NCBI GenBank assembly: GCA_040400085.1
Contig: JBBAQX010000006.1
Span: 51,349 to 115,348, forward strand
Length of the DNA stretch: 64,000 nt
From: HNR sp040400085
GTDB lineage: Bacteria; Actinomycetota; Actinomycetes; Actinomycetales; Microbacteriaceae
Direction of reading: 5' to 3'
The notes under the pieces are model-generated. The model saw nothing but the letters and a program-made list of their open reading frames with translations, did not search any database and was not told the DNA's origin. Each line of letters opens with the position of its first letter. The first letter of the stretch is position 1. The translations under genes were made by a program, and so were the position numbers. Shown here piece by piece: positions 63,717-64,000 of the stretch.

Positions 63717-64000
63717 AATGTTCCTTTATGGGAGCGAGTGAACTGATCACGCTGAGGTAAGCGCGGGCGACCGAAACATCATAGCTGAACTTTCTGCGGG
63801 CTGGCTTTCTGCGGGCGGATTTTGGCCCGGCCCAAGCTGCCGGTTCCCGGCCCAAGCCGCAGATTGGGCCGGGGAGCGTAACTTGGGCCGGGGAGCGTAA
63901 CTTGGGCCGGGGAGCGTAACTTGGGCCTGGCGCGCGGAGTATGGGGGGCAGTTTCTAGTGGTCGATGCAACGCAACCATTACGCTGCCAACAGCAGCTTA
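63717..64000. other. Non-coding, repeat-rich end of window
   Basis: No gene is supported here. The stretch holds a doubled CTTTCTGCGGGC near 63790-63816, the TTGGGCC repeat array and about 70 bases of ordinary sequence up to the window edge. Confidence 0.6.
63826..63930. repeat. TTGGGCC repeat array, copy 3 (19-bp tandem plus inverted copies)
   Basis: TTGGGCCGGGGAGCGTAAC occurs exactly three times at 63864, 63883 and 63902, with a partial fourth at 63921. Before it, CCCGGCCCAAGC occurs twice (63826 and 63846) in inverted sense. CCGGCCCAA (63847-63855) pairs with TTGGGCCGG (63864-63872). Confidence 0.92.

Noticed and set aside
63864..63930. Possible CRISPR array
   Set aside because: The 19-base units are directly adjacent with no unique spacers, and no cas genes are present; it is a tandem repeat.

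Overview
The window is a high-GC actinobacterial chromosome segment, most likely from the Microbacteriaceae or a close relative. Evidence for this is the frequent GTG/TTG starts, a ThiD-like pyridoxal kinase, Ala/Lys/Glu-rich tails on ribosomal proteins, a Septum_form lipoprotein, and ribosomal operons that lack rpsN and rpsD. No rRNA, tRNA, CRISPR array, IS element or prophage was seen. Species cannot be named from the sequence alone.

Layout. 1-3.2 kb: 3' part of rpoC with a strong terminator. 3.3-5.8 kb: leftward operon of two membrane proteins and a Ppx/GppA phosphatase. 5.9-9.5 kb: an accessory patch with an unknown gene, a 5'-truncated internalin-like LRR surface protein, a small decayed copy of the unknown gene, and a membrane-anchored hypothetical protein. 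9.6-14.3 kb: str operon (rpsL, rpsG, fusA, tuf). 14.4-17.6 kb: an accessory block (XRE/MmyB regulator, MFS drug-type transporter, convergent pdxK) that separates tuf from the S10 operon. 17.7-27.8 kb: S10 and spc operons, rpsJ to rplO. 28-31.5 kb: secY, adk, map and a DsbA-like lipoprotein. 31.6-39.1 kb: a self-contained mannitol PTS locus (divergent MtlR; orphan EIIB, HPr, EI, EIICB, EIIA, mannitol-1-phosphate dehydrogenase). 39.2-42.5 kb: infA, rpmJ, rpsM, rpsK, rpoA, rplQ. 42.6-48 kb: OatA-like acyltransferase, truA, rplM, rpsI, glmM. 48-53.6 kb: Septum_form lipoprotein and an ABC importer operon (phosphonate/polyamine type) with a phosphodiesterase-like hydrolase. 53.8-56.9 kb: PadR regulator translationally coupled to an ABC1/UbiB kinase, then an orphan membrane protein. 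57.1-62.1 kb: coaA and glmS (divergent), acpS, alr, tsaE. 62.2-64 kb: LysE exporter, NmrA-like oxidoreductase and a repeat-rich end.

Most of the window is growth machinery: transcription, translation, protein export, and cell-wall precursor supply (glmM and glmS feed UDP-GlcNAc, alr supplies D-Ala). The mannitol block carries its own phosphorelay from PEP to mannitol-1-P and the dehydrogenase that passes carbon to fructose-6-P.

The least explained material is non-coding. A dispersed repeat with a TTGGGCC core, in two places with a 19-bp period, lies at three gene-end sites next to accessory genes (about 16.8, 57.0 and 63.85 kb). There are two very long perfect hairpins (24-bp and 22-bp stems), structured leaders before rpsJ, rpsM, rpoA and rplM, a heptanucleotide tandem repeat, and the truncated LRR gene abutting a gene remnant. 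I found no convincing new multi-gene defence or mobile system. The repeat family is the best lead for something undescribed.
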